The notes beneath the pieces were generated by a model, which saw only the letters and a program-made list of their open reading frames with translations, did not search any database and had not been told where the DNA came from. A program made the position numbers and the translations under genes. From contig QANT01002834.1 in NCBI GenBank assembly GCA_003254885.1, positions 1-64,000 on the forward strand: a stretch of DNA of 64,000 nucleotides, in the 5' to 3' direction. Of this stretch, positions 50,032 through 60,600 are shown piece after piece; the first letter of the stretch is position 1, and each line of letters starts with the position of its first letter. This DNA is from Purshia tridentata (taxonomy: Eukaryota > Streptophyta > Magnoliopsida > Rosales > Rosaceae).

Positions 50032-50915
50032 ACTTTTATGATAATGGGCAAGCAGATAATTGTAATTTTTATGGAGACGTGTTATAAGGAATTATGTTTC
50101 AGCATCTACTCTTTTATGGCAGTAATATGATCCCTTTATGGCTTGCAAAGAGCTCCATTGAAACCGTATACATTTTCTTAATTAGCGATCCTGGTTTGAA
50201 TTTTGAATCACCACCCCCCTACCCTTCCACCCCCGGCCTCAGGTCCCCCAACCCCTTGCCCTAGTTCACATTTCGCAGGCCATTTCTTCCTGACAAAATT
50301 GGAATTTTACCTGTGGTCACATCATTGTAACCTGGTGTAACATAAGCATTAGCATTGGTTTATCATAATTTCTGACAAAAAGTTTTTCTGGAGTTCCATC
50401 TAGTCGCCCTCAGTTTTCACCTTATACCATAGGTTCTGATATATCACAAGACAATACAGATGCTCGTCTCTAACTGGGGGGCAAAGGTACCCCACACCAT
50501 GGGGCATAAGGGGACCAAAGCACTCTATTTCATGCCTAAACAACTAATTTTTATCATTGTCAACATTACGGTTAAGTTTAGATAAATGGACTTTGTTTTG
50601 GAAGTTGTTTCAGTGAGCATTTGCAAGTGATCGCAAAATTAAGGACTGCCTTGAGTGTCTGATAGTCTTAATAATCCTGCGAAGGATGTCACCACATTCT
50701 TGGACTCAGCAATTTGCTCAATTTAAGAAAAGAAAGATCTGGTTCTTGTATATTCATAATTGGTTTTATTTGACTATAATGCAGGGAAGCAGCTGATGCT
50801 CCGAGTTGCCGAGTTGGTTCCCAGACATCCTGGTAGGACTAAGAAGCAGGAGCCTGCATCCACATCAACTGCTGGTCCTTCCAAATCTGGGAAACATGGA
50901 AAGAAGAAGAGATAG
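49361..50915 (+). CDS. SRP19: Signal recognition particle 19 kDa protein
   Basis: Three exons: 49361-49537, 49652-49751, 50785-50915, 408 nt, 135 residues. SRP19 binds SRP RNA helices 6 and 8 in the S domain and allows SRP54 to load. Hallmarks: IKRWIVFYPVYINSKKTVAEGRRI near the N-terminus, the HLKLLHAIEIDKAYPRDF block, GRVRVLLKKEDG, and a Lys-rich tail GKHGKKKR. Intron 2 is about 1 kb and contains a CT/CA microsatellite. Confidence 0.96.
49990..50031. repeat. Compound CT/CA microsatellite in SRP19 intron 2
   Basis: TCTCTCTCTATCTCTCTCTC followed by about eleven CA units. Confidence 0.9.
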
Positions 50916-51555
50916 CTCCAGTCTCACAAATCACCCATAACTTTTCCTTTGACGTAAAACTCTACCGGACCAAATGCATAGGCTCCCATTGATGTGGATC
51001 TTTATTTCTAATGAGTTGAAACTTTTGTAAGCGTAGGCGTTTAATTTTATTTTTGAAATTCTATACACAACATGAACCATATTTGCTGAGGATGATTTCA
51101 TTGGTTTGGTTTGAACATTTCCCTTGTAATGGAAAGTTGGAGACAATATTTTGTGTTCAGGAAAACAAGAACCACAGGAGTGACTTGATTGCCAACTCTT
51201 GACTCTGTTCGAATTGTATTGTTGGCCTTGCCATTGGTATCTCATCATGTCTTGAAAGAAAAGTTAGTCTCGGATTCTTCAAGGCTCTTCTAATGAGCTA
51301 CAATCTAATATGTTGGGGATAGAAAAGTTGGTCCTCTGATTGCCAAGCGAAAGGAATGGTCAATTGGTTAGTAACGACAAGGTTGCAAGTATATTCATCT
51401 TTGACAAAACTAGGATTTGGCATTACATTTTTCTAAAGATGATTAACTGTAAACTGTAAAATACTGTCATCACATAAAGATAACATGTTCACATAACATT
51501 AACATCTTCCTATCCAAAATGGGTAGTTAAAAGCAGTAACAAATAGCTGGTTGCT
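50916..51555. other. Convergent spacer between SRP19 and MED21
   Basis: 640 bp with both 3' UTRs; no repeats or ORFs worth listing. Confidence 0.7.
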
Positions 51556-52251
51556 TTAGACGCTGTAATCCGGTTTCTTCAAGTTCAAGCAGTGATCTGC
51601 TGCTTCGCCAAACAACTCCCGGACCTCTTTCAATTCTCTCTCTGCCACCACCAAAAGTCAAAAGCACTGAATCACTGATCAAATAGTAAGCTCTAGCTAG
51701 TAATACCAGCTTAACACACACAAAAAAAAAAGAAGGGTAAATCCAACAATGAAACAACAAAACTGAAAGGCTTGAATTTCAGCTTGATGGAACACTCAGC
51801 ATTCTCTCACCTGCAGCTTCGAGTTGCTTCTCAAGCTGTTGGCCCACAGCATTATTTTCAGCTTGAAGTTGTGCAATCCTCTTCAGTTGAGCTTCTTCAC
51901 CTCCCTCCGACAAAGGCAGCGCCGCAACCAATGCATCGAACTGCACAAGCAAAACATGAAATCAATTCATAAAGAAAGTAGACGACATGTCGTTGGTCCT
52001 TGAACTCAAATGCAGTTTATATCGGAGACCTGCTTTGCTGCTTTTACTAGATCCGCACTCATCAGTTTGGGTTGCATCGCGAAATCTGTGGCATTATTGT
52101 CTGTAGGGTTCGGAGGTGGCTCCGATTTTGACTCTGGATAATTCGGAGAGATTCGAACCGGAGGAGCATCCCTTTGCAGCGACCCAATGCTGGTGAAGGC
52201 AATCGTTGCGATTGTGTTCACTTTCTCTTGTAATTGGCTGATTGCGTCCAT
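51556..52251 (-). CDS. MED21: Mediator complex subunit 21
   Basis: Three exons: 52030-52251, 51811-51940, 51556-51641, 438 nt, 145 residues (Arabidopsis MED21 is about 139). It starts MDAISQLQEKVNTIATIAFTS, the conserved N-terminal block, followed by a Pro/Ser-rich linker. A long C-terminal helix (EEAQLKRIAQLQAENNAV, LEKQLEAAERELKEVRELF) fits the MED7-MED21 coiled coil of the Mediator middle module that links activators to RNA polymerase II. Starts 329 bp from a divergent methyltransferase gene. Confidence 0.93.
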
Positions 52252-52579
52252 CACAGTGTCTTGAAACCTCAAACAAACCAAAAATCGAAGTCACCTAGTC
52301 ACAATAGATTAGATTTAGCAGCAAGCAACATTTGAAGAAGACCCAACAAAACGACGTCGTTACGACATTGCTCCCATTTCATCCCATTCAACCGTCAACA
52401 CGTGGCAGTCGTGGAAGTTGATCGTACGCAATGACCGTTATGTCCATGTGATCGCCGTCTCATAGAGGCACGAGACGAAATGACTGCCAAATGCAAATGC
52501 CCGGCACGACATCAACGACAAACCAACAAACAGACGACAAAAAAAAACGACCAACAGTGAGACTGTGATCGAGAGAGAG
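52252..52579. promoter_or_regulatory. Short bidirectional promoter, MED21/methyltransferase
   Basis: 328 bp between divergent start codons. It holds a perfect 12-bp palindrome AACGACGTCGTT (52350-52361) and a CACGTG G-box (52399-52404). No TATA box is obvious. Confidence 0.65.
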
Positions 52580-54704
52580 ATGACAATGGGAACGACGACG
52601 ACGACGCAGGCGTACGGCGAGCCGTGGTACTGGGACAACCGCTACGCCAACGAATCGGGACCGTTCGATTGGTACCAAAAGTACCAATCTTTAGCTCCGC
52701 TCATAAATCTCTACGTCCCTCGCCACCCCAACCACAGCCATCGCATCCTTGTCGTTGGATGCGGAAACTCAGGTACTGCCACCTTTCCCTGCACCCGCAC
52801 TCATCTGATCCCCTCACCATCTCCTTTCTCAGATCTCCCATTATTTGACTAAAGAATTCCATTTTACAAAATGCAGCATTTAGCGAAGGGATGGCTGATG
52901 ATGGCTATGAAGATGTGGTTAGCATTGACATTTCCTCTGTGGTCATCCAAGCTATGCAGAGCAAGTACTCCAATCGTCCACACCTCCAATGTATGCTGTT
53001 TATTATTAGAATTTGCTTTATTTACTTGGCTTTTAAAATTAAAAAATATTAATTTGATCTTATATTTATTTATTCATTTATTTAGATTTGCAAATGGATG
53101 TCCGAGATATGAGTGCTTTCCAAACTTCTTCCTTTGATGCTGTTGTTGATAAAGGTACTTCATTTTTATTTTTATTTATTTTTCAATGGTTCTTATTTAT
53201 ATGCTGATTTGTTTCATATTATTATATGCTTTCAGGAACTCTAGACTCTCTCTTGGTAAGTTCTGCTAATCTTGTGTAGTGGGTTGTTGCTAGTTTTATC
53301 TTTTATTTAGGCTTTTTGCTCATGCGAATTTTTGTACCTTAGTGTGGAAGTAACTCGCTACAAAATGCTACTGAGATGCTTGAGGAAGTTTGGAGGTACA
53401 TTAAAACTATTAATCGCGTTAATGTATTTGTTCTAAGCTTTTGGTTTTGTTTATTTTCTTGATTTTTTCACCATATATTGAAGCAGTTAATAACAAACTA
53501 TAGGGTCCTCAAGGATAAAGGAGTCTATATTCTGGTAAATGTTTCTTATTCTTTCATTCTCTGCCTATGATTTCAATATTATCTCTTCCCCTTTTTTTCG
53601 TTTAGATGAAATTATGGAATATGTTTTTGCATTTCGCATTTAACTAGTCTCTTAACATGCTGCTGCAGATCACATATGGAGCCCCGTTGTACCGTTTACG
53701 CTTGTTGAGAGAGTCATGCTCCTGGATGATACAACTCCATGTGATAGGTTGGTTAAAGTCATTTTTTACTTATTATTATGTTTGACAATAAATTTTTCAT
53801 TTAGCATTTGTCTCTTGGTGTGTGGTTTCCAGTTTATCTGTCTCTCAGTGCATTTTTCTGTTCAAGAATTCATAAATGAAAAAGTTGTACACCATGCTTT
53901 TCTGCTTTGTCGTATTTTTAGAAGATCACATTTAGAATCACCAAAGGCTTGATTGGTGTTTTGAGTTGTGATAACAAGGTCACTGAGCTTCCCGACCTTT
54001 CTTTTTTTTGAAAGATAAATGTATCTTAAAGCAAAAAGGAGGAAGATCAGATGCTTCAAATGTTATAATATAAGGTTTTTGACACCAGTCTGTTGCAATC
54101 AAGAAAAATAGTCTTTTACCCAAGTTCTCTTCTGCTTCACGCTCCACTTGGAACTAAATGTTGCTCATTTCAGCTCGTTTGCAAATGAAATCCATAGTAC
54201 TGTCTAGCAGTCTTCTGAGGCCTTTTGAAAGTATGGTTAAGCAATATATATATACAGCTCTTGATTTACTGTCTGTTATATGCAGAGAAACTTGCCTCCG
54301 AAGATAAACCAGAACCTCCAATATGGGAGCTGACAAATCCTATTCCATTGAATGATGATGGAAGCTTAGCGGAGGCATTGCTAGGAAACAACCCTGACGT
54401 CCATTTTATTTACATTTGTATGAAGGTTGGTAGAAACAAATTTCCTATCTTGCACTTTAGAATATGTTTTTCAGTTGCTTATTACTAAAACTCAAAAGAC
54501 ATGGCTTTCAAGAATACTTTTAGGAAATCTATACATTAGTTTCTTACTTTCTTATACACCCAAGGGTAAGAGAAGTTTGGTTATTTAAGATAGGCTTAGG
54601 TGTATATTTGACTATAATTTGATTGTAAAACAGTTTATTTCCTTTCTTTTGGGCAGGACAATTCTTTAAAGCCAGGCCTTAAGCATGATCTGTCAGTTGA
54701 CTGA
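52580..54704 (+). CDS. Class I SAM-dependent methyltransferase, eEF1A-lysine-methyltransferase-like
   Basis: Nine exons from MTMGTTTTTQAYGEPWYWD to HDLSVD-TGA. The core is a seven-beta-strand Rossmann methyltransferase: motif I ILVVGCGNS, the acidic residue in VVSIDIS, MDVRDMSAFQ, and the post-motif VVDKGTLDSLL that is typical of the EEF1AKMT4/METTL13 group. The N-terminal YWDNRYxxESGPFDWYQKY block is also typical of that group. Substrate in plants is not established; eEF1A lysine is inferred from animal relatives. The start codon chosen is the first ATG in frame; no upstream signal or membrane segment is seen. Confidence 0.88.
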
Positions 54705-55868
54705 GGAAGATTAGAATCTTCAACTTCTTGCAATTCTTTTTTCCGTACCTGCATTATTGTATGGGTTGAAACTGATAATTATAGTTTTTACTTTGTTGTC
54801 TGTGTAATGGTTGACCATAATCTGAGCTTCTAATTGGTCATCATGGTATCTGCAATTCTTTGTTTGTACTTTGTATACCTTGAAGTGATTGTAATGGATA
54901 ACATTGTACTGGTGAAGTTTTGAATTTCAACATGATTTTGACATTGGCTAATCTCAAACTACAGAAGTATATATGTTTGGTCCTGTTTGGGCGAGTTATG
55001 TGTCTGTCCAGACATTATATCAATGTTTTGCTGGTTAAGTCTCGAATCCACCAATCTCCTCTACTTTGTAACCAATTGAACACTGAAAGGGGATTATTTG
55101 ATAACATGTGGCTGGAGAGCTTTCCTGGGTCTATATTTTCGACCAAAAATGAGGAGAAAATCCCCTTCCAGCTAGTATGACTGCATTCAACCTTAGAAAA
55201 AAAAGAAAAATAAACAAATTAATCAAGTAAATGGACAAAATTCAGCTATATTGACGTGACAAGCAGCCATGCTGTTGACTGCCCTATTCAATAACTTCTA
55301 CAACTTGCAGGCAATGATATGGGATTCAGCAATGAGAAAAATATATAAATTCGTCGTCACTCATATTATAACACTTGAATTAGTAATATCATATAAAAAT
55401 GTTAAAACACACCCACAAATTTTCCCCACCAATTAAAAAGAGGAAATGTAGTATGATTATCAAATGATTGGTTGGATATGATTCCAAAATTCAAAAATAT
55501 CATTCTATAAATATGGTTAATTATTATAGTAATTGCAAATATATTTAAAAGACATGCCATAAGTGTTATGATTACCTAGTTGATGAGGTAGCTTAATTGA
55601 AAGTGCCGTAGAATTGTCCTTTACACCCCTCAATTTACCCTCTCTCAAATCAAAAAAAAAAAAAAGTGTTATGATTAAAATGTCACAATATTCCATTTAA
55701 AATATCGTGAACTATAAAAATACTTTAACATGTTTTCGCTTTAAATTTTATATTTTAAAGATTTGTGAAAGTATAAACTATAAAGTGGTAAAAATATACT
55801 TTACCTGAAGGGTATTTTTATAATTATGGTAATTAACATAAGTAGCATCTAGTTTTATTAAAAAAATA
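54705..55868. other. Spacer between methyltransferase 3' end and the MULE
   Basis: 1.16 kb of 3' UTR-like and AT-rich DNA with one small retroposon-like insertion (55575-55663). No gene. Confidence 0.7.
55575..55663 (+). mobile_element. Short SINE-like retroposon with 14-bp target duplication
   Basis: An 89-bp segment ending in about 12 A is bracketed by AAGTGTTATGATTA on both sides (55561-55574 and 55664-55677). Its start, GATGAGGTAGCTTAATTGAAAG, faintly resembles a tRNA A box; no B box is clear. The target duplication and tail are strong evidence for retroposition; the family is unknown. Confidence 0.65.
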
Positions 55869-57145
55869 GGGTAAAATATGATTTTAGTCCTTATGTTTTG
55901 ACCCAAAAACACATTTGATCCTTGTGTTCTAAAAATAATCAATTTGGTACTTGTGTTTTGCTCTGTTAACAATTATAGGACAATTGTTAACTTCTGTCAA
56001 TTTGCTCCTTTTTTTTGGTTTTGTTCTCACACTTGTGAGGGAGAAAAAGAGATCTCCTTGTACCGTGAAGTAGTAAAGAAGAGTATTACCCATCAAAGAA
56101 TGGGTTTCCTCTTTCTGGGCTCACCATGGCGTGAGGGGGGAAGAGATGGATGTGACCCAGAATAAGTTTTTGAAGAGGGAAGAGATGATCACAGTTAGAG
56201 GTGAAAATGAGTTTCCATTTGATCGCTGGTGGTGGTCGGAACTAGGATTTTTGGTGGAGAATGGTGCATATCTTCATCATGTGTTCTTGAGAATTCATAA
56301 AGACATTTTCCTCACTTCCATCACTAGATCTCAATTCACCCCCCACTCCCCACCCCCCAAATCTGCAGCTCTCCCTCACCCAGCCCCTCCTCCTCCTCCT
56401 CTTTCTTATTCTCCTCCCTTTTCATTGCAAATGCATGAAATTTTTTTTTTTTCAAAAAAAATAACAAATTTCAAATCCCTCAATATCCACCTTTTTTTTT
56501 TCGGTTGCAGAACATTAAAAAAAATATAAAAAAAAATTCCAAACCTCCTCCCCCCTCCACATTATTTTATTGGAGAAGAAACCCTTTTTATTCAATCTTA
56601 ATTTAAATTTAAATTTTGATTCCATTATTAAGCCCTATGGCGTCTGGACTTTGGAGGCAAGAGTAATCCCCAATTGCGCAGAGGTCTGATTACATTTTTA
56701 CATGATTTTTAATGATTTCACTTCTTTAATTTCTAATTATTTTTAAATTATGAGCTTTATTTGTTTTATTTGATAATTTTTACGAATGCAGTCCTTTTCT
56801 CTTCAAAATATAGAGGAGGCAACACCGCCGAATCCTTATGTAATAGTTGATAGGTACGTGGTGATATTTTCGGAGGTGCAGCTGCTGATGCTCTTCACAC
56901 CCACACTGCTCTGTCTGCATATCCTCTTCCTCAATCTTCCTTTTTATTATTTTTCTTTCAATTAGGATCAAAAGATTAGACCAAACAAAATTATGGTCAA
57001 AATTGTTAATTCAATTGACATAAGTTTACAACTGTCCTATAATTGTAAACGAATAAAACACAAGGATCAAATTGATAATTTTTAAAACATAAGGATCAAA
57101 AGTGTTTTTTTGTTAAAACACAGGGACTATAATTGCATTTTACCC
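55869..57145. mobile_element. Non-autonomous Mutator-like (MULE) DNA transposon, about 1.28 kb
   Basis: Long terminal inverted repeats: left 55869-56002 and right 57013-57145, both starting GGGTAAAATxxxATTxTAGTCC from the outside, about 80 % alike by eye. An AAAAAAATA-like direct repeat abuts both ends (55860-55868; about 57147-57155), consistent with the 9-bp duplication of Mutator elements but blurred by A-runs. The interior has no transposase. It contains a C-rich tract (about 56335-56425) and a 132-codon ORF (56131-56529) of no recognised family, so a captured host fragment (Pack-MULE) is possible. Confidence 0.8.
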
Positions 57146-57422
57146 AAAAAAAATAATAATAATAGTAGCACACAAGCTGGGCAGAGTGTCTTGGTCGAAA
57201 AGGAACCGAATACCACGTCGGATCAAACAAATCCATTTGCCCTTTCCTATTCATCCTTCTTTCCGACTTTAATAGTAGTGTAAACGCAAAGCCATTGCAC
57301 TTTGACTTCAACCTCACCTCTCTTTCTTTTTATTTTTTTAGTGGTTTTCACACGCTTCTCTCTCTCTCTTTCTCACACAAAAATAAAGGTCCGTTTCTTT
57401 AACCTCAACCTCCTTCCCCAGT

Positions 57423-57459
<37 letters not shown>

Positions 57460-57545
57460 AGCCCGCCTGAAAGAATCTGTCATTTTCTCTGTTACTTTTT
57501 CGATTTCATTATCGTTTGCTTTGTAAAAAGACTAAACATTGAGTG
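57146..57545. other. CAMTA promoter and leader with CT microsatellite
   Basis: A CT-dinucleotide run at 57425-57457 and several CTCTCT tracts (57355-57375) lie in the probable core promoter or 5' UTR. No TATA box is convincing; pyrimidine-rich TATA-less promoters are common in plants. Confidence 0.55.
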
Positions 57546-57626
57546 ATGATTATGCAATACTCGGAGTTGTATTGGTTTGCTTTTGCTTTTTCTGGATTGC
57601 TGATAATCAGAGTCCCTCTTCGCTAA
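57546..57626 (+). promoter_or_regulatory. Upstream ORF 1 in the CAMTA leader
   Basis: ATG at 57546 opens 26 codons (MIMQYSELYWFAFAFSGLLI and so on) closed by a TAA about 40 bp before the main ATG. It should lower initiation at the CAMTA start if the leader begins upstream of it. Confidence 0.55.
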
Positions 57627-57673
57627 TGAAATCTAGGGTTTATGTGAGCTTGTCATTGCTCGTCCATGGCTGA
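57626..57673 (+). promoter_or_regulatory. Upstream ORF 2 overlapping the CAMTA start codon
   Basis: ATG at 57626 opens MKSRVYVSLSLLVHG in another frame and ends at the TGA at 57671-57673, just past the main ATG at 57666. Ribosomes translating it pass over the CAMTA start. Confidence 0.55.
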
Positions 57674-60600
57674 CACGAAGAAATACATCCCCAATCAACA
57701 GTTAGGTCAGCATTTTCTTCATATAAATGCGTTTTCTTAGATGTTTATTGCATTCGGAATCGGATTCTGTTTTTCGTTTTGTTTCTCACTAAATTATAGC
57801 CTTCTTGGGTTCAAGGACGGCCTTGATTTGTTATGTTAATGTTTACTCTGCGTGATCGTTAATCAACACTTCATGCATGCGTGTAATAGTCTCACTTCCC
57901 TTTTATCATTTGTTTTGAGGTTTCTCATTGACGTAAGAATGGATTTGCATGCATTAACTGAGTGAATAATCCTACAACTTTGAACTCTGAAGTAATCTAG
58001 GGCATGTTGCACAATGCATTGTAAGTACATTTTGTTTTATCGTCTCTGTGACACTTTTGTAAAATCGTGTGTTTGCTACTCGGATGCATCCAATGCTTTT
58101 TAACTAAATTGGGATAGTGAAAGTACTGATTTCAGGTCTTTTTATCATTTCTATTTTCTCTGACCTTTATTGTTTCCCTCTATTGATTCTGATTTTGATT
58201 TTACTTTACTTCTGGTTATTTGGCAGACCTTGTGCAGATATTGCAAGAAGCACAACAGCGTTGGCTCCGGCCATCTGAAATCTGTGAAATACTTCGCAAC
58301 TATCAAAAGTTTCAGTTAACCCCAGATCCGCCCGTCAAGCCTCCAGGTTGTCCTTGGCTTGTTTTCTTGAATGGTTCATTTGGATTGTATGTGCTTGATT
58401 CACTTTGTGTTCTGTCCGAATTTTTCAATTTCCTTCTTCTGTTAGTTAGGTGTTTCTAAAATCCTGTGGAACAAATTCACAGTAACATTCAAAATCATTC
58501 ACTAATTGCTATTGTTAATTTTAGTTATTTGATATGTGATATATTCAATATAAAAGCAACATTGATTTGTTTAACTGTTATGGTTCATTTCATTTGAGAT
58601 GGGTTAAGAAGCGGAAAAGTTTACAGATATTTTCTTTTTCACATATGAATATTGTTATATATAATGTAGGTATATAGCAAACACACATCAAACCTTAAAT
58701 TTTAATCATTTAATTATTGGTTCTTTTTTCATTCTATTCCCAGAATCATCCAAAATGATGTTTGTTCACTAGTGCACTAGTTACTTCAGATCAAATATCA
58801 CTAGTACACTGCTACCATTTCGAACGAGATGGATCACTGACATTCTTCCTTGGTACATGCAAAGGGAAACTAAATGTTGTTCATTTTTCCAGCTGGTTCT
58901 TTGTTCCTGTTTGATCGAAAAGCACTTCGTTATTTTCGTAAAGATGGTCACCGCTGGAGGAAGAAAAAAGATGGAAAAACTGTCAAAGAAGCCCATGAAA
59001 AGTTGAAGGTGTGCTGTTCAATCTATTATTAGTAAGTTCACTTTATTGGGTTGGTCTTAAGAAATAGAGTTGAGTTGTTGCCTGGTTATTGTCTTCTGTA
59101 CCTGGACCTTATGTCTTTAGGTGGTCATAGTTTCCCAGGCAACACAGAAGTGAGGGATCAATAGGTGCCTGTGAGGTTTTATAGTCATGTTTTTGGGTAA
59201 AGGACTTGAGCACTCCAATGGATGGTTTGTAAATTTATGATATGATTGTCTTTTTAGGGCATCAAATTAAGCAGAGCATGTAAGGTCATATGCTATGCTA
59301 CCAATTTCTATAAACAGTTAGACCATTGAATGTCAGCGAATATTATAGGCCTTAATCCTGGGTTAGTTGACATTCTCAGTTTTCATCTTGTAATTTTCTT
59401 AGGTTTGATCATGAGCTGGTGGCCCTTTTTCTTTACTAACTATTTTATATAAATTCAACTCATTCAGAGTAACGATTATGTATTTGTACCCATACTTTTA
59501 AGAAATGTTGTGCTGCCGTTGCAAATGTATCATAAATGGTAAATTGTTAATTTTTATCCAGATTGGAAGCTGATGGGCATCTAAGTTATTTTATTTTATC
59601 CCCATGTTTTGACATTTTTTGTGTTTCGTCTGTATTTTTATTTATTCCGGTGCTCAAGTCTTATATTTTTATGGCCTTTGCCAACATTGGCTACTAGTTG
59701 ACCTTTTCCATTTTGATGCACTTGAAAATTTCTTCTGTAGTGATGGAAGCAACTTCAGTTGTACTTATTATTTAGCTCTCTATTTTCTTTTTTGGTATTT
59801 TTGTAGGCTGGCAGTGTAGACGTTCTTCATTGTTATTATGCCCATGGGGAGGAGAATGAGAATTTTCAACGGCGGAGTTATTGGATGCTTGATGCGTGAG
59901 TTTTCTGTCCTTGAGGATTGAAGATTTAAAAGGCCTGTAAAATCAAAGTTTGGTCTCTGGGTGGAAAATGTTTGATAGCATGGTAGATAGGGTTTTGTTG
60001 TAGAAGTTCTGTTGGAAGCTGTAAATTAGGATTCAATAGTGTGGCTTACATGAATTCCGTGAACTGTTTAATTTCCCTCTATTATTGAACTACTAGTTGC
60101 ATTGCAGATGTAGACTCTAGCATATCCCCGTAGCAAATATTTGAGAATACTGCTTGCTGAGCATACACTGAGAAAATGAAGTGTTTATTTGTTGCTTTTA
60201 TGTTCAACAAATGCTATAACAATAATTAGTTTTTGGCCAATAAGTACTTTCTGTTTTATTTTGTTTGCATTTTTCTCACTTTTCTCGTTATTTTTCTTGC
60301 TTTTCAGACCATTACAGCACATTGTTCTTGTGCATTACAGAGAAGTGAAAGAGGTAAAGTGTCCTTGTGTGTGTGTGTGTACAGATGGGAAAAAAATGTT
60401 GGTACAGCTTTTTCTTTTTAATAATTTTAAGACTACTGTCCATCGTTAGTGGAATGATTATAATTTACTGTATATTATATGCTTATGTTCTATTATTTCT
60501 GTGATGCTTTGCAGGGGTACAAGGCTGGTGTCTCCCATTTGCTGGCAGATCCAGGATCACAGGTTGGAAGCCCTCAAAGTAGTTCAGCACATTTCTCTGC

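Noticed and set aside
56131-56529. 132-codon ORF inside the MULE
   Set aside because: Not listed as a gene: unrecognised, low-complexity proline end, no splice evidence. Kept only as a note on the element interior.
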